DNA of 32,272 nt from CAZSWS01 sp964610765 (GTDB lineage Bacteria; Bacteroidota; Bacteroidia; Bacteroidales; Tannerellaceae), in assembly GCA_964610765.1 (NCBI GenBank), contig CAZSWS010000027.1, positions 1 to 32,272 of the forward strand. Reading direction: 5' to 3'. A model generated the notes under the pieces. That model was not told the origin of the DNA, did not search any database, and saw only the letters and a list, made by a program, of their open reading frames with translations. Below, in pieces: positions 17,135-24,730 of this stretch (positions are counted from its first letter, which is position 1; every line of letters starts with the position of its first letter). A program made the translations under genes and the position numbers.

Positions 17135-17959
17135 ATGAGTAAAACATTTAAAATGACTATGGTTTTAATAGCCATATCTACATTCGTCCTATCTATGAGT
17201 AGCTGTAACAGTATCAAACCCATCGACCCCCTTAAACTTGAAGGGTACTGGGATTTAAAAACCATGAACGGAGAAGAGGTCAGTGCCTTGTTTGAAGGAC
17301 AGAAACCTAGCGTAAGATTCAGTATTAAAGACTCCATGATTTCCGGTAATGCAGGATGCAATATGTACCATGGCGTTTTCTCATTGAATAGCAAAAATGA
17401 ATTTTCAGCTCCGACACTTGGTACAACTATGAGGTTATGCATGCATAAACATGCAGAAGAAGACTTTTTGAAAAACTTATCCTTTGAAAAACTAACTCTT
17501 TCTTTAGATAAGAATGAGGAGCTAGCCTTTTCTAAAAACGGGAAAATCGTTTTAGAATTCATAAAAGGAACTGAACCAGCCCCAGGTCCCTTCACAAGCA
17601 GTGTTCTCACTCCTGAAAACATTGCGGGTAAATGGGTACTAAAAACATTGAAAGAGGAAGATGCCTCTGTTTTTGGTGAAAACATTCCATTTATATTATT
17701 TGATGCGGAAAATTCGAAGTTTCATGGAAACGCCGGATGCAATACGATGCGAGGTGGCTATAAACTGGAAGATAGCAAACTGATTATCGGACCAATCATG
17801 TCTACCAAAATGGCTTGCCCTGTTCTTGATAAGGAAAATGCGCTGACCGAAGCATTGCAAAATGAATTGGACGGTTCTATCCAAGACGGAGAATTAGTCT
17901 TGTCAAAAGACGGAGTCACACTACTGAAGTTTGTAAAGGGTGATGACACAGAGGAATAA
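17135..17959 (+). CDS. Lipoprotein with two META (HslJ-like) domains
   Basis: A 274-residue lipoprotein (signal ending SMSSC; NSIKP after the cysteine, not acidic, so probably periplasm-facing). Two META domains are visible, about 30-145 and 160-268. Each starts with 'GYW.LKT' or 'GKWVLKT', carries the hallmark 'GNAGCN' (GNAGCNMYHG and GNAGCNTMRG), then 'T.M.C', and ends 'LEFIKG' or 'LKFVKG'. META domains occur in E. coli HslJ and are associated with stress or antibiotic phenotypes, but no biochemical function is known. It appears to be a tandem duplication. A strong terminator follows. Confidence 0.9.
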   Translation: MSKTFKMTMVLIAISTFVLSMSSCNSIKPIDPLKLEGYWDLKTMNGEEVSALFEGQKPSVRFSIKDSMISGNAGCNMYHGVFSLNSKNEFSAPTLGTTMRLCMHKHAEEDFLKNLSFEKLTLSLDKNEELAFSKNGKIVLEFIKGTEPAPGPFTSSVLTPENIAGKWVLKTLKEEDASVFGENIPFILFDAENSKFHGNAGCNTMRGGYKLEDSKLIIGPIMSTKMACPVLDKENALTEALQNELDGSIQDGELVLSKDGVTLLKFVKGDDTEE

Positions 17960-17986
17960 ATAAGTACAAAATAAAGAATCAATATC

Positions 17987-18025
17987 CAGGCAGGCAGAAT
18001 ACTTTTTCTGCCTGCCTGTTTTTTT
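17987..18025 (+). terminator. Strong intrinsic terminator after the META lipoprotein
   Basis: CAGGCAGGCAGAA (17987-17999) pairs perfectly with TTCTGCCTGCCTG (18006-18018) around a 6-nt loop, followed by seven T. Confidence 0.95.
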
Positions 18026-18057
18026 ACTTGAAACTAACACAGATATCTCGTCATAAA

Positions 18058-18082
18058 AGACCTTATAAGACGAATAAGGTCT
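18058..18082 (+). repeat. Hairpin upstream of the spt promoter
   Basis: AGACCTTAT (18058-18066) pairs perfectly with ATAAGGTCT (18074-18082) around a 7-nt loop. No T-run follows directly. It lies about 32 nt upstream of the -7 box, so it could be an operator. Confidence 0.4.
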
Positions 18083-18113
18083 ATGAGAATAAGAAGTGTA
18101 TTCTTTTTTTTTG

Positions 18114-18121
18114 TATTTTTG
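18114..18121 (+). promoter_or_regulatory. -7 box of the spt promoter
   Basis: TATTTTTG fits TAnnTTTG. The predicted start near 18128 gives a leader of about 150 nt before ATG 18282. The leader holds a 22-codon open frame (18178-18246, MLLMICRKDK...). A T-run replaces the usual -33 region. Confidence 0.5.
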
Positions 18122-18281
18122 CAGAAAATATAAAGAACAACTCTTAATAGTATAGAATAGTTTTCTGAGCTTTCATTATGTTATTGATGATATGCAGGAA
18201 GGATAAAAATGACATATTGAAGTATTCTATTCTTACTAACTCTTAGAGTAAACAGTAATATTCATTCTCTTAATTATTTAT

Positions 18282-19469
18282 ATGAAACTACTACAAGAGA
18301 AACTTGCCAAGTATGATTTGCCCCAGAAAGCAAAAGCTGCCGGGATATATCCATACTTCAGAGAAATACAAGGTGACCAAGACACAGAAGTATTAATCAA
18401 TGGGAAAAAAGTTTTGATGTTTGGCTCAAATGCCTACACCGGACTAACCAACCATCCTAAAGTAAAAGAAGCAGCTATTGCAGCTACTAAAAAATACGGA
18501 ACAGGATGTGCCGGTTCGCGTTTTCTAAACGGAACACTGGATCTTCATATAGAATTGGAGAAAAAACTAGCTGATTTTGTTGGAAAAGATGAAGCCATTA
18601 TATACTCAACCGGTTTTCAGGTAAACCTTGGAGTTGTATCCTGTGTGACCGGAAGAGAAGACTACATCATCTGGGATGAATTAGATCATGCTTCTATCAT
18701 TGAGGGACATCGACTCTCCTACTCTACCAAGTTCAAATATCGCCACAACGATATGGAGTCTTTGGAAAAGCAACTACAGAAATGTGACCCCGACAAGGTA
18801 AAACTAATTGTTGTTGATGGAGTATTCAGCATGGAAGGCGACATAGCTAATCTGCCGGAAATAGTTCGTCTATCCAAACAATACAATGCCAGCATTATGG
18901 TAGACGAAGCACACGGAATTGGTGTGTTAGGAAAACAAGGACGAGGCACTTGCGATCATTTCGGAGTGACTGATGATGTGGATTTAATTATGGGGACATT
19001 CAGTAAGTCTTTAGCTTCGATTGGTGGCTTTATTGCTGCCGATAAAGAAGTTATCAACTACCTCAGACACAACTCTCGCTCATACATATTCAGTGCGAGT
19101 AACACACCGGCTGCTACAGCTGCTGCTAGTGCTGCTTTGGATATCATCATCAGCGAACCGGAAAGAATGGATAAGCTTTGGGAACTAACCAACTATGCAT
19201 TAGACGGATTCCGCAACATGGGTTGTGAAATAGGAAAGACTGAAACACCTATCATTCCTTTATTTATTCGCAATAACGACTTAACATTTGCTATTGTGAC
19301 CGAATTATTTGAAGAAGGACTATTTGTCAATCCGGTTGTATCACCGGCTGTAGCTCCTCACGATACATTGATTCGTTTTTCATTAATGGCTACACACACA
19401 TTCGACCAGCTTGACAGAGCAATGGAATCGATACGCAAAGTGTTTAAAAAGTATCAGGTTATTCAATAA
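18282..19469 (+). CDS. spt: Serine palmitoyltransferase
   Basis: A 395-residue PLP enzyme of the alpha-oxoamine synthase family, condensing L-serine with a fatty acyl-CoA to 3-ketosphinganine, the first step of Bacteroides sphingolipid synthesis. From memory it closely follows the B. thetaiotaomicron enzyme BT_0870 over the whole length. It starts MKLLQEKLAKYDLPQKAKAAG and carries DHAS (His136, stacking on PLP), DEAHGIGVLG (208-217) and the PLP lysine Lys242 in GTFSKSLASIGG. The closest alternative is 2-amino-3-ketobutyrate CoA ligase or another AOS enzyme, which shares these motifs. It is monocistronic, with its own promoter and terminator. Sphingolipid products would go to the membranes. 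Confidence 0.9.
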   Translation: MKLLQEKLAKYDLPQKAKAAGIYPYFREIQGDQDTEVLINGKKVLMFGSNAYTGLTNHPKVKEAAIAATKKYGTGCAGSRFLNGTLDLHIELEKKLADFVGKDEAIIYSTGFQVNLGVVSCVTGREDYIIWDELDHASIIEGHRLSYSTKFKYRHNDMESLEKQLQKCDPDKVKLIVVDGVFSMEGDIANLPEIVRLSKQYNASIMVDEAHGIGVLGKQGRGTCDHFGVTDDVDLIMGTFSKSLASIGGFIAADKEVINYLRHNSRSYIFSASNTPAATAAASAALDIIISEPERMDKLWELTNYALDGFRNMGCEIGKTETPIIPLFIRNNDLTFAIVTELFEEGLFVNPVVSPAVAPHDTLIRFSLMATHTFDQLDRAMESIRKVFKKYQVIQ

Positions 19470-19483
19470 CCGGAAACATTATA

Positions 19484-19530
19484 AGACATAAAAAAGCGGG
19501 TTAATCAGTTAACCCGCTTTTTTTATGTCT
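19484..19530. terminator. Bidirectional terminator between spt and uxaC
   Basis: A near-perfect 21-bp palindrome: core GCGGGTTAA (19496-19504) pairs with TTAACCCGC (19509-19517) around a TCAG loop. It is flanked by A-run and T-run arms and then AGACAT/ATGTCT. The A/T arms make it work for both convergent genes. Confidence 0.95.
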
Positions 19531-19540
19531 TGCAAAATAC

Positions 19541-20944
19541 TCAGAACTTAAAATAGTTCTTGGCATTATAATAGGATATATCCTCAACCATCTGCCCTAA
19601 AAAGTCTAACTCAGAAGCAGGCAGCAAACCTTTCTCTACGTCATTGCCTATCAGGTTACACAAGATACGACGGAAGTAGTCATGACGCGGATAGGATAAA
19701 AAGCTGCGCGAATCAGTCAACATCCCTACAAAGCGGCTCAATAAACCAAGATTTGACAAGGTATTCATCTGCATTTCCATCCCCTCACGCTGATCCAAAA
19801 ACCACCAACCGGAACCAAACTGAATCTTACCCGCTATCGAGCCATCTTGGAAGTTACCAATCATTGTCCCTAACAAGTAGTTGTCTTTAGGATTTAGATT
19901 ATATATGATTGTTTTGGTCAGTTTATCATCTACATCCAAACGGTCAAAAAAGCGTGACATGTTTTTAGCTACAACCGGGTCACTAATGGAATCAAATCCG
20001 GTATCTGCTCCTACTTTTTTAAACAAGCGTGTGTTATTATTACGGATAACCCCATAATGAAACTGCTGTGTCCACCCCTTTTCCCAGTCCATAACAGCTC
20101 CTTCATAAAGGATAGCTGATTTGTATTTACTGATCTCCTCTTCGGTTAGCTGTTTACCTTCTAAAGCCTTTTTGAAGATGCTTTTTATCTCTTGCTCGGT
20201 ATAATCATCTGCAAAAAACTCTTCAAATCCATGGTCAGACAAACGGCAGCCCACCTCGGCAAAGAAATCATGACGTTTACGTAAAGCAGCTATCAAATCG
20301 TCAAAAGAATTAATACGTATGCCTGTAAGTTCAGTCAGTTTTTCGATGTATGGTATAAACTGGGTAGTATTTTCTATAGCCATCACTTTATCCGGTCGCC
20401 AGGTAGGCAAAACCTTGATATCAAACCCTTCATTCTTCAGGGCGATGTGATGTTCTAATGAATCTGCCGGATCATCTGTCGTACAAACGACCTCTACGCG
20501 ATAATGCTCCATCAAGCCTCTTGCTTTAAACTCCGGCTTCTGAAGCATAGCGTTGCATGCTTCATATATTTCTTTCGCTGTCTTAGGCGACAGTAGTTTT
20601 TCTATACCAAATGCTGAACGCAGTTCCATATGCGTCCAGTGGTATAAAGGATTTCGCATGGTATATGGAACAGTCTCAGCCCATTTTTCGAACTTCTCCC
20701 AGTCGGTTGCATCACCCGTACAATAGCGCTCAGCTATGCCATTGGTACGCATCGCACGCCACTTATAATGATCGCCGGACAACCACAACTCATAAATATT
20801 TTCAAACTGATGATTCTCAGCAATTAGCCGAGGGTCTAAATGACAATGATAATCGATGATGGGTAAACTGGCAGCATGCTCATGATATAACTGTTGAGCA
20901 ACGTCGGTCTCTAATACGAAGTTCCTATCCAAAAAGTCTTTCAT
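19541..20944 (-). CDS. uxaC: Glucuronate/galacturonate isomerase
   Basis: A 467-residue cytoplasmic uronate isomerase (amidohydrolase fold) that converts D-glucuronate to D-fructuronate and D-galacturonate to D-tagaturonate, the first step in hexuronate breakdown. It starts MKDFLDRNFVLET and shows the metal-binding DYHCHLDP (His33, His35), the family's ELWLSGDHYKWRAMR segment, VVCTTDDPADSLEHH and the C-terminal LTDSRSFLSYPRHDYFRRILC. Length matches family members. An upstream in-frame TTG (20977) lies inside the -7 box and is not the start. No other hexuronate genes (uxuA, uxaB, kdgK) are nearby. Confidence 0.96.
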   Translation of the reverse strand: MKDFLDRNFVLETDVAQQLYHEHAASLPIIDYHCHLDPRLIAENHQFENIYELWLSGDHYKWRAMRTNGIAERYCTGDATDWEKFEKWAETVPYTMRNPLYHWTHMELRSAFGIEKLLSPKTAKEIYEACNAMLQKPEFKARGLMEHYRVEVVCTTDDPADSLEHHIALKNEGFDIKVLPTWRPDKVMAIENTTQFIPYIEKLTELTGIRINSFDDLIAALRKRHDFFAEVGCRLSDHGFEEFFADDYTEQEIKSIFKKALEGKQLTEEEISKYKSAILYEGAVMDWEKGWTQQFHYGVIRNNNTRLFKKVGADTGFDSISDPVVAKNMSRFFDRLDVDDKLTKTIIYNLNPKDNYLLGTMIGNFQDGSIAGKIQFGSGWWFLDQREGMEMQMNTLSNLGLLSRFVGMLTDSRSFLSYPRHDYFRRILCNLIGNDVEKGLLPASELDFLGQMVEDISYYNAKNYFKF

Positions 20945-20974
20945 TGTATATTTTATTAAAGTACTGTGTATAGA

Positions 20975-20982
20975 CAAAGATA
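20975..20982 (-). promoter_or_regulatory. -7 box of the uxaC promoter
   Basis: TATCTTTG on the minus strand matches TAnnTTTG. Predicted start near 20968, with a leader of about 24 nt. No -33 TTTG at standard spacing. Confidence 0.5.
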
Positions 20983-21018
20983 ACAGATATTGCTAGAATA
21001 CATGGCTTAGGTAGGGGC

Positions 21019-21052
21019 AAAAAAAAGAAGGTGTCTGTAAAAGACACCTTCT
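21019..21052 (-). terminator. Terminator of the non-coding RNA
   Basis: On the minus strand AGAAGGTGTCT (21052-21042) pairs perfectly with AGACACCTTCT (21036-21026) around a 5-nt loop, followed by a run of T (complement of the A-run at 21019-21026). Confidence 0.95.
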
Positions 21053-21249
21053 ATATAAGAGCCGCACTGTGATATGAACAAACTCCGTATGACAAGATTT
21101 GAGTGCTTTGCAACTTTTGTAATCCGCTGTTATCCGAAGATAATTTCCGAAGAAATGCGGCCCGCCATTAGCTACAAGAGCTGTCCTCGGAATTGTTATT
21201 AAATGATGAGTTTCCCAATCGACCGAGTGCGGCTTCAATCCTTATCTCT
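21019..21249 (-). ncRNA. Structured non-coding RNA, 6S / Bacteroidales-1-like candidate
   Basis: A compact transcription unit without a credible open frame. Read on the minus strand it starts near 21249, just after a full consensus promoter, and ends in a terminator with an 8-U run (21026-21019). The 5' AGCCGCACT (21234-21226) pairs perfectly with the 3' AGTGCGGCT (21068-21060), closing the RNA into one domain. Inside are CTCGG/CCGAG, two adjacent UUCG-tetraloop hairpins (about 21156-21143 and 21143-21130) and a CCGC/GCGG stem (21160-21157 with 21127-21124) enclosing them. Size (about 215 nt), closed ends, own promoter and terminator fit the Bacteroidales 6S/Bacteroidales-1 class, but the multibranched interior is not a classic 6S rod, so the identity is tentative. 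It is not RNase P or tmRNA by size and motifs. Confidence 0.75.
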
Positions 21250-21253
21250 ATTA

Positions 21254-21285
21254 CAAATATAAACAACCAAGATGAGAAAAACAAA
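21254..21285 (-). promoter_or_regulatory. Consensus promoter of the non-coding RNA
   Basis: TATATTTG (21261-21254) and TTTG (21285-21282) are both exact matches to the Bacteroidetes -7 and -33 boxes, 20 nt apart. This is the best promoter in the window, and it has no gene but the RNA downstream. Confidence 0.8.
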
Positions 21286-21442
21286 TATTTACTAAAGAAA
21301 ATCCATTATATTATAGATTTTCTTGACTCTTTTAGCTGGTTCTTCAGACAAACCGGTGAGATTTTGAGCGGTGAGATTCTAGTTTTCAATCCAGTACAGA
21401 TATTTTTAAAATACAACTATTCATTTTCTCTCTTTTTCTATG
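21286..21442. other. Divergent spacer between the non-coding RNA and serS
   Basis: AT-rich DNA separating the ncRNA promoter (minus) from the serS promoter (plus). A short direct repeat, GGTGAGATT, occurs at about 21355 and 21370. Nothing else is recognised. Confidence 0.4.
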
Positions 21443-21450
21443 TACTTTTG
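21443..21450 (+). promoter_or_regulatory. -7 box of the serS promoter
   Basis: TACTTTTG fits TAnnTTTG. Predicted start near 21457 and a leader of about 23 nt before ATG 21480. The -33 region is T-rich but without a clear TTTG. Confidence 0.5.
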
Positions 21451-21479
21451 TTATCTATTTATTAAATGCATAGCTTTTT

Positions 21480-22751
21480 ATGTTAACAATCAAATTTATT
21501 GCAGAAAACCCTGAAGAGGTTATTAATCTTCTTAAAAAGAAACATTTTGATGCAAAAGAGCCTATCAACAAGGTTCTTGAACTCGATACAGTCAGACGCA
21601 ACTCACAAACTGAGTTGGATGCGATTCTTGCCGAACTTAATAGTTTGTCTAAATCTATTGGACAATTAATGAAAAGCGGTCAAAAAGATGAAGCAGAGAA
21701 AATTCGCGCCCAAGTTTCTTCGATGAAAGAAGAAACCAAGCAACTCGAAGAGAAAAAAAATGAGGCAGAAAAGTTATTGAACGAACTACTCACTACAATC
21801 CCCAACGTACCACACGAATCTGTGCCTGAAGGCAAAGGTGCAGAAGATAATGTCTGTGAAAAAATGGGTGGGGTAATTCCTACTCTTCCTGAAAATGCGC
21901 TACCCCATTGGGAATTAGCTAAGAAATACGACCTGATTGACTTTGAATTAGGAGTGAAAATCACAGGAGCCGGCTTCCCGGTATATAAAGGTAAAGGAGC
22001 ACGCTTGCAGCGTGCGCTGATAAACTATTTCTTAGACAGAGCTATCGAGGCCGGCTATCAAGAAGTACAGCCTCCTTATGTAGTCAATGCAGACTCTGCC
22101 TACGGAACGGGTCAGCTGCCGGACAAAGAAGGGCAAATGTATCATGTCGGATTAGACGATCTTTATTTGATACCAACTGCCGAAGTACCCGTAACGAACA
22201 TATATCGCGATGTTATTTTAGATGCAACTGAATTCCCTTTAAAAAACACAGCCTATTCAGCCTGTTTTCGCCGTGAAGCCGGTTCATATGGTAAAGATGT
22301 GCGCGGATTGAATCGTTTACATCAGTTTGATAAGGTAGAAATTGTACGCATAGATACACCGGAGCATTCATACGAGTCGCTGCAAGAAATGCTTAATCAT
22401 GTACAGTCACTTGTTGATCAGCTAGAACTTCCTTGGAGAATCCTCAGACTATGTGGAGGGGACATCAGTTTCACCTCCGCACTTACATTCGACTTCGAGG
22501 TGTTTTCTGCCGCTCAAGAGCGCTGGTTAGAGGTTAGCTCTGTATCGAATTTTGAAAGCTATCAGGCTAATCGTCTGAAATGCAGATATCGGGATGAAAA
22601 CAAAAAGATTCAACTATGCCATACACTGAATGGCAGCGCATTAGCTCTTCCGCGCATCATGGCCGCATTGCTTGAAAACAATCAAACATCGGAAGGAATA
22701 CGTGTTCCGGAAGTGCTTGTTCCCTATACCGGGTTTAGTATGATTGACTAA
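21480..22751 (+). CDS. serS: Seryl-tRNA synthetase
   Basis: A 423-residue class II aminoacyl-tRNA synthetase charging tRNA-Ser. The N-terminal antiparallel coiled-coil arm (about 30-105, rich in Lys/Glu) grips the tRNA's long variable arm. The catalytic core has the serine/ATP residues in LIPTAEVPVTN, motif 2 CFRREAGSYGKDVRGLNRLHQF and motif 3 NGSALALPRIMAALLEN. Length is normal. It has its own promoter and terminator. Confidence 0.98.
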   Translation: MLTIKFIAENPEEVINLLKKKHFDAKEPINKVLELDTVRRNSQTELDAILAELNSLSKSIGQLMKSGQKDEAEKIRAQVSSMKEETKQLEEKKNEAEKLLNELLTTIPNVPHESVPEGKGAEDNVCEKMGGVIPTLPENALPHWELAKKYDLIDFELGVKITGAGFPVYKGKGARLQRALINYFLDRAIEAGYQEVQPPYVVNADSAYGTGQLPDKEGQMYHVGLDDLYLIPTAEVPVTNIYRDVILDATEFPLKNTAYSACFRREAGSYGKDVRGLNRLHQFDKVEIVRIDTPEHSYESLQEMLNHVQSLVDQLELPWRILRLCGGDISFTSALTFDFEVFSAAQERWLEVSSVSNFESYQANRLKCRYRDENKKIQLCHTLNGSALALPRIMAALLENNQTSEGIRVPEVLVPYTGFSMID

Positions 22752-22773
22752 GATATAGTTTTACAACATACCC

Positions 22774-22802
22774 AAAAGAGTGCTCAACAGGCACTCTTTT
22801 TT
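22774..22802 (+). terminator. serS terminator
   Basis: AAAAGAGTGC (22774-22783) pairs with GCACTCTTTT (22791-22800) around a 7-nt loop, extended by two more T. Confidence 0.9.
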
Positions 22803-23141
22803 ATTTCCTTGATGTAGCGCAGTTTGAGAGAAGGTAAAGTAGTGACTCACCAAAACAAATTCGGGTGAGCATTTTGAATTTATGTCAAACCAAATTTAGC
22901 ATACGACTGACTTGCAAGAACAACCTGCCGGATATCCAACTAGTAACTAGCGGTTTAAGAAATTCAATAGGAACAACTAATCTTTTAACGAGCGTAAGAA
23001 GAGCTTCTCACACTCGTTGAAAGAGCTTCTTACAAGGCTCAAAAGCTCTTCTAACCTAGGTTGAAAGATCAACTCACCACTATCTTTCAATTAAAAAGCC
23101 CTATTAACAAAACAAAAAGTCCTTATTGAACGGATTCTTTC
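22803..23141. other. Spacer between serS and the PAP2 gene, with short tandem repeats
   Basis: A 339-nt region without a gene. It holds a small CTAGTAACTAG palindrome near 22940 and the degenerate 22-nt tandem repeats listed next. No terminator for the minus-strand PAP2 gene is obvious. Confidence 0.5.
22999..23086. repeat. Four contiguous degenerate 22-nt repeats
   Basis: Units are 22999-23020, 23021-23042, 23043-23064 and 23065-23086. Units 1 and 2 share the first ten bases AAGAGCTTCT; unit 3 reads AAGCTCTTCT and ends TTGA like unit 1; unit 4 is more diverged. A possible fifth unit precedes (22977-22998). Unit 3 contains the palindrome AACCTAGGTT (23053-23062). Confidence 0.45.
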
Positions 23142-23699
23142 TTAAAAGCAGTACGATGCATATATGCCTAGACCATTTTTATCCATGACAGGCGAAATCG
23201 TTAATGATGGATTTTGAAGGAATGGACGAGTAAAAAGATAAGCGCAGCCTGCACCTATGGCAGCCCCGGCTAAGACATCCCAACCGTCGTGTTTCTTTCC
23301 GTATATGCGTGTCCACCCGGTGTAAGCCGCCAAAGCGTATGCCGGCGCCCCCCATTTCCAACCATAGCGACGTTGAAGAAAGGCAGCACTCACAAATGAA
23401 GTAGAGGTATGAAGGGAGGGAAAAGAATTGCGATTACTATTATCCGGACGATTTTTATCTATCAACAGCTTAAGTCCATAAGTAAGTCCCACGGCAGTAA
23501 TGCCTGAGAAGACTCCTTGTTTCATCCCGGTATAATCTTTATGCAACAACGTAGCTACTAAACACGTAGTAGGCAATAAAGCAGCAGTGACATCGCCGGA
23601 TACCTTAACTGCCTTACGACTTCCGGTCACTTCAATCTTTTGTCCTATAGCTGAAAAAGGAAGAAGCAGGAGTAATATATAAAACAGTGTCATCCGCAT
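23142..23699 (-). CDS. PAP2-family membrane phosphatase
   Basis: A phosphatase of about 185 residues of the PAP2 superfamily, probably dephosphorylating a lipid phosphate such as undecaprenyl diphosphate or phosphatidic acid. The three motifs are KLLIDKNRPD, SFPSLHTS (PSxH, in place of the commoner PSGH) and RIYGKKHDGWDVLAGA. The N-terminus MRMTLFYILLLLLPFSAIGQ reads as a signal peptide, so the active site faces the periplasm. The start is uncertain: ATG codons at 23711, 23699 and 23693 are in frame, the last forming an ATGA overlap with the dgkA stop. I prefer 23699 for its positively charged N-region. It overlaps dgkA, so the two are translationally linked. Confidence 0.88.
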   Translation of the reverse strand: MRMTLFYILLLLLPFSAIGQKIEVTGSRKAVKVSGDVTAALLPTTCLVATLLHKDYTGMKQGVFSGITAVGLTYGLKLLIDKNRPDNSNRNSFPSLHTSTSFVSAAFLQRRYGWKWGAPAYALAAYTGWTRIYGKKHDGWDVLAGAAIGAGCAYLFTRPFLQNPSLTISPVMDKNGLGIYASYCF

Positions 23700-24073
23700 A
23701 ATAACAGCCAAATCTTAGGAAGGAATATAATGAAACCAATAATCACAGCTGCAATAACCAAAAGCAAAACAGCTCCGGCAGCCAAATCTTTTGCATGCTT
23801 AATACCGGCGTTTTTTTCGGGTGAAACGACATCAGACAAAGACTCTATAGCCGAATTAAATCCTTCAGCCATCAGCACCAGTCCGATAAGCAATACAACA
23901 ACAATCCATTCCATATACGAAATTCGTAACAAAATGCCCATTAAGACAACTAACACGGCAATTACACAATGAATACGTGCATTATGCTCTTCCTTAATCA
24001 GTCGGGATATTCCAGCAAAGGCATAAGAAAAGCTACGCAGCCTTTCTCGCATTGAAAAGGGTTTCTCACTCAT
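23690..24073 (-). CDS. dgkA: Diacylglycerol/undecaprenol kinase
   Basis: A 127-residue integral membrane kinase with three membrane helices. The DgkA signature EGFNSAIESLSDVV is followed by the conserved KDLAAGAVLL. An amphipathic N-terminal segment ends in EEHNARIH, as in family members. Gram-positive homologues phosphorylate undecaprenol, E. coli DgkA diacylglycerol; which holds here is unknown. Together with the overlapping PAP2 phosphatase it could form a phosphorylation/dephosphorylation pair acting on the same lipid carrier. Confidence 0.93.
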   Translation of the reverse strand: MSEKPFSMRERLRSFSYAFAGISRLIKEEHNARIHCVIAVLVVLMGILLRISYMEWIVVVLLIGLVLMAEGFNSAIESLSDVVSPEKNAGIKHAKDLAAGAVLLLVIAAVIIGFIIFLPKIWLLLCG

Positions 24074-24092
24074 TCCATTCTGTTTATGAATA

Positions 24093-24100
24093 CAAACTTA
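24093..24100 (-). promoter_or_regulatory. -7 box of the dgkA-PAP2 promoter
   Basis: TAAGTTTG on the minus strand matches TAnnTTTG. Predicted start near 24086, leader about 13 nt. No -33 TTTG at standard spacing. Confidence 0.5.
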
Positions 24101-24143
24101 AAAAAAATAGTGGTTGAATAGCCATAACTCCCACTATTCGGAA

Positions 24144-24175
24144 ACAAAAAAGGTGTGCCGAAATCGACACACCTT
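24144..24175 (-). terminator. hsp20 terminator
   Basis: On the minus strand AAGGTGTG (24175-24168) pairs with CACACCTT (24157-24150), with an inner CGA/TCG pairing across a short loop. A TTTTTGTTT run follows. It lies between the hsp20 stop and the dgkA promoter. Confidence 0.88.
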
Positions 24176-24205
24176 ACTACTAAACAATCTTTCTACCTTA
24201 ACAAC

Positions 24206-24634
24206 TTACGAGATTTCTATCGCTTTTACTGATTTTTTTAAATCTTCCGGATTCATCTTAGGAATGACTACCGACAAAATACCATTTTCAACTTTAGCTT
24301 CAATGCTATCTTTATTTACATTTTCAGGCAATATCATCGTTTGAGCAAATTTCGTATGAGAGAACTCACGTCTCAAATAGCGTCCTCCTTCTTTTTCCTC
24401 TGTTTCTTCAGCTTGCTTTTCCATAGAAACAACTAAGTTTCCATCTTCATCCAAATGAACTTTGAAGTCTTCTTTAGTCATACCCGGGGCAGCTAATTCA
24501 ACTTTATATTCATTTTCATTTTCAATTACATTTATAGCCGGAGCAGTAGTGCTGGTTTTAGGCAACCAGTCGTTATCTAAAAAATCATTAAACACATCCG
24601 GCAACCATGATTGGTATCTTCTTACTGTTCTCAT
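24206..24634 (-). CDS. hsp20: Small heat-shock protein (Hsp20/alpha-crystallin)
   Basis: A 142-residue ATP-independent holdase chaperone. The alpha-crystallin domain spans about residues 35-135, with 'EYKVELAAPGMTKEDFKVHLDEDG', a 'GGRYLRREFSHTKFAQTMILPE' segment and the C-terminal 'NGILSVVIPK' (the conserved G-x-L strand). Length fits bacterial members. A perfect AGGAGGA Shine-Dalgarno lies 7 nt before the ATG, rare for Bacteroides genes and consistent with high expression. It is monocistronic with its own terminator. The upstream spacer has no clear TAnnTTTG box, so an alternative sigma or regulator is possible. Confidence 0.95.
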   Translation of the reverse strand: MRTVRRYQSWLPDVFNDFLDNDWLPKTSTTAPAINVIENENEYKVELAAPGMTKEDFKVHLDEDGNLVVSMEKQAEETEEKEGGRYLRREFSHTKFAQTMILPENVNKDSIEAKVENGILSVVIPKMNPEDLKKSVKAIEIS

Positions 24635-24641
24635 AATTTAT

Positions 24642-24648
24642 TCCTCCT
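24642..24648 (-). promoter_or_regulatory. Strong Shine-Dalgarno of hsp20
   Basis: AGGAGGA on the minus strand, 7 nt before the ATG (24634). Most genes in this window lack a recognisable Shine-Dalgarno, so this one is unusual. Confidence 0.8.
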
Positions 24649-24730
24649 ATTTTTAATATTCATTACTTTAATCATTGTACTCTGTATAGTTCAAATCTTA
24701 TGCCAGTCCTCAATAAGTGAGAAAACAACT

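Noticed and set aside
20945..20977. Longer uxaC start at TTG 20977
   Set aside because: The TTG lies in the -7 box, and the ATG at 20944 gives the normal family N-terminus.
20993..21238. An 81-codon open frame on the minus strand, starting with TTG
   Set aside because: It lies within the structured RNA and its terminator; the base pairing explains the sequence better than coding.
22977..23086. CRISPR-like array
   Set aside because: The 22-nt units are contiguous and degenerate with no unique spacers, and no cas genes are present.
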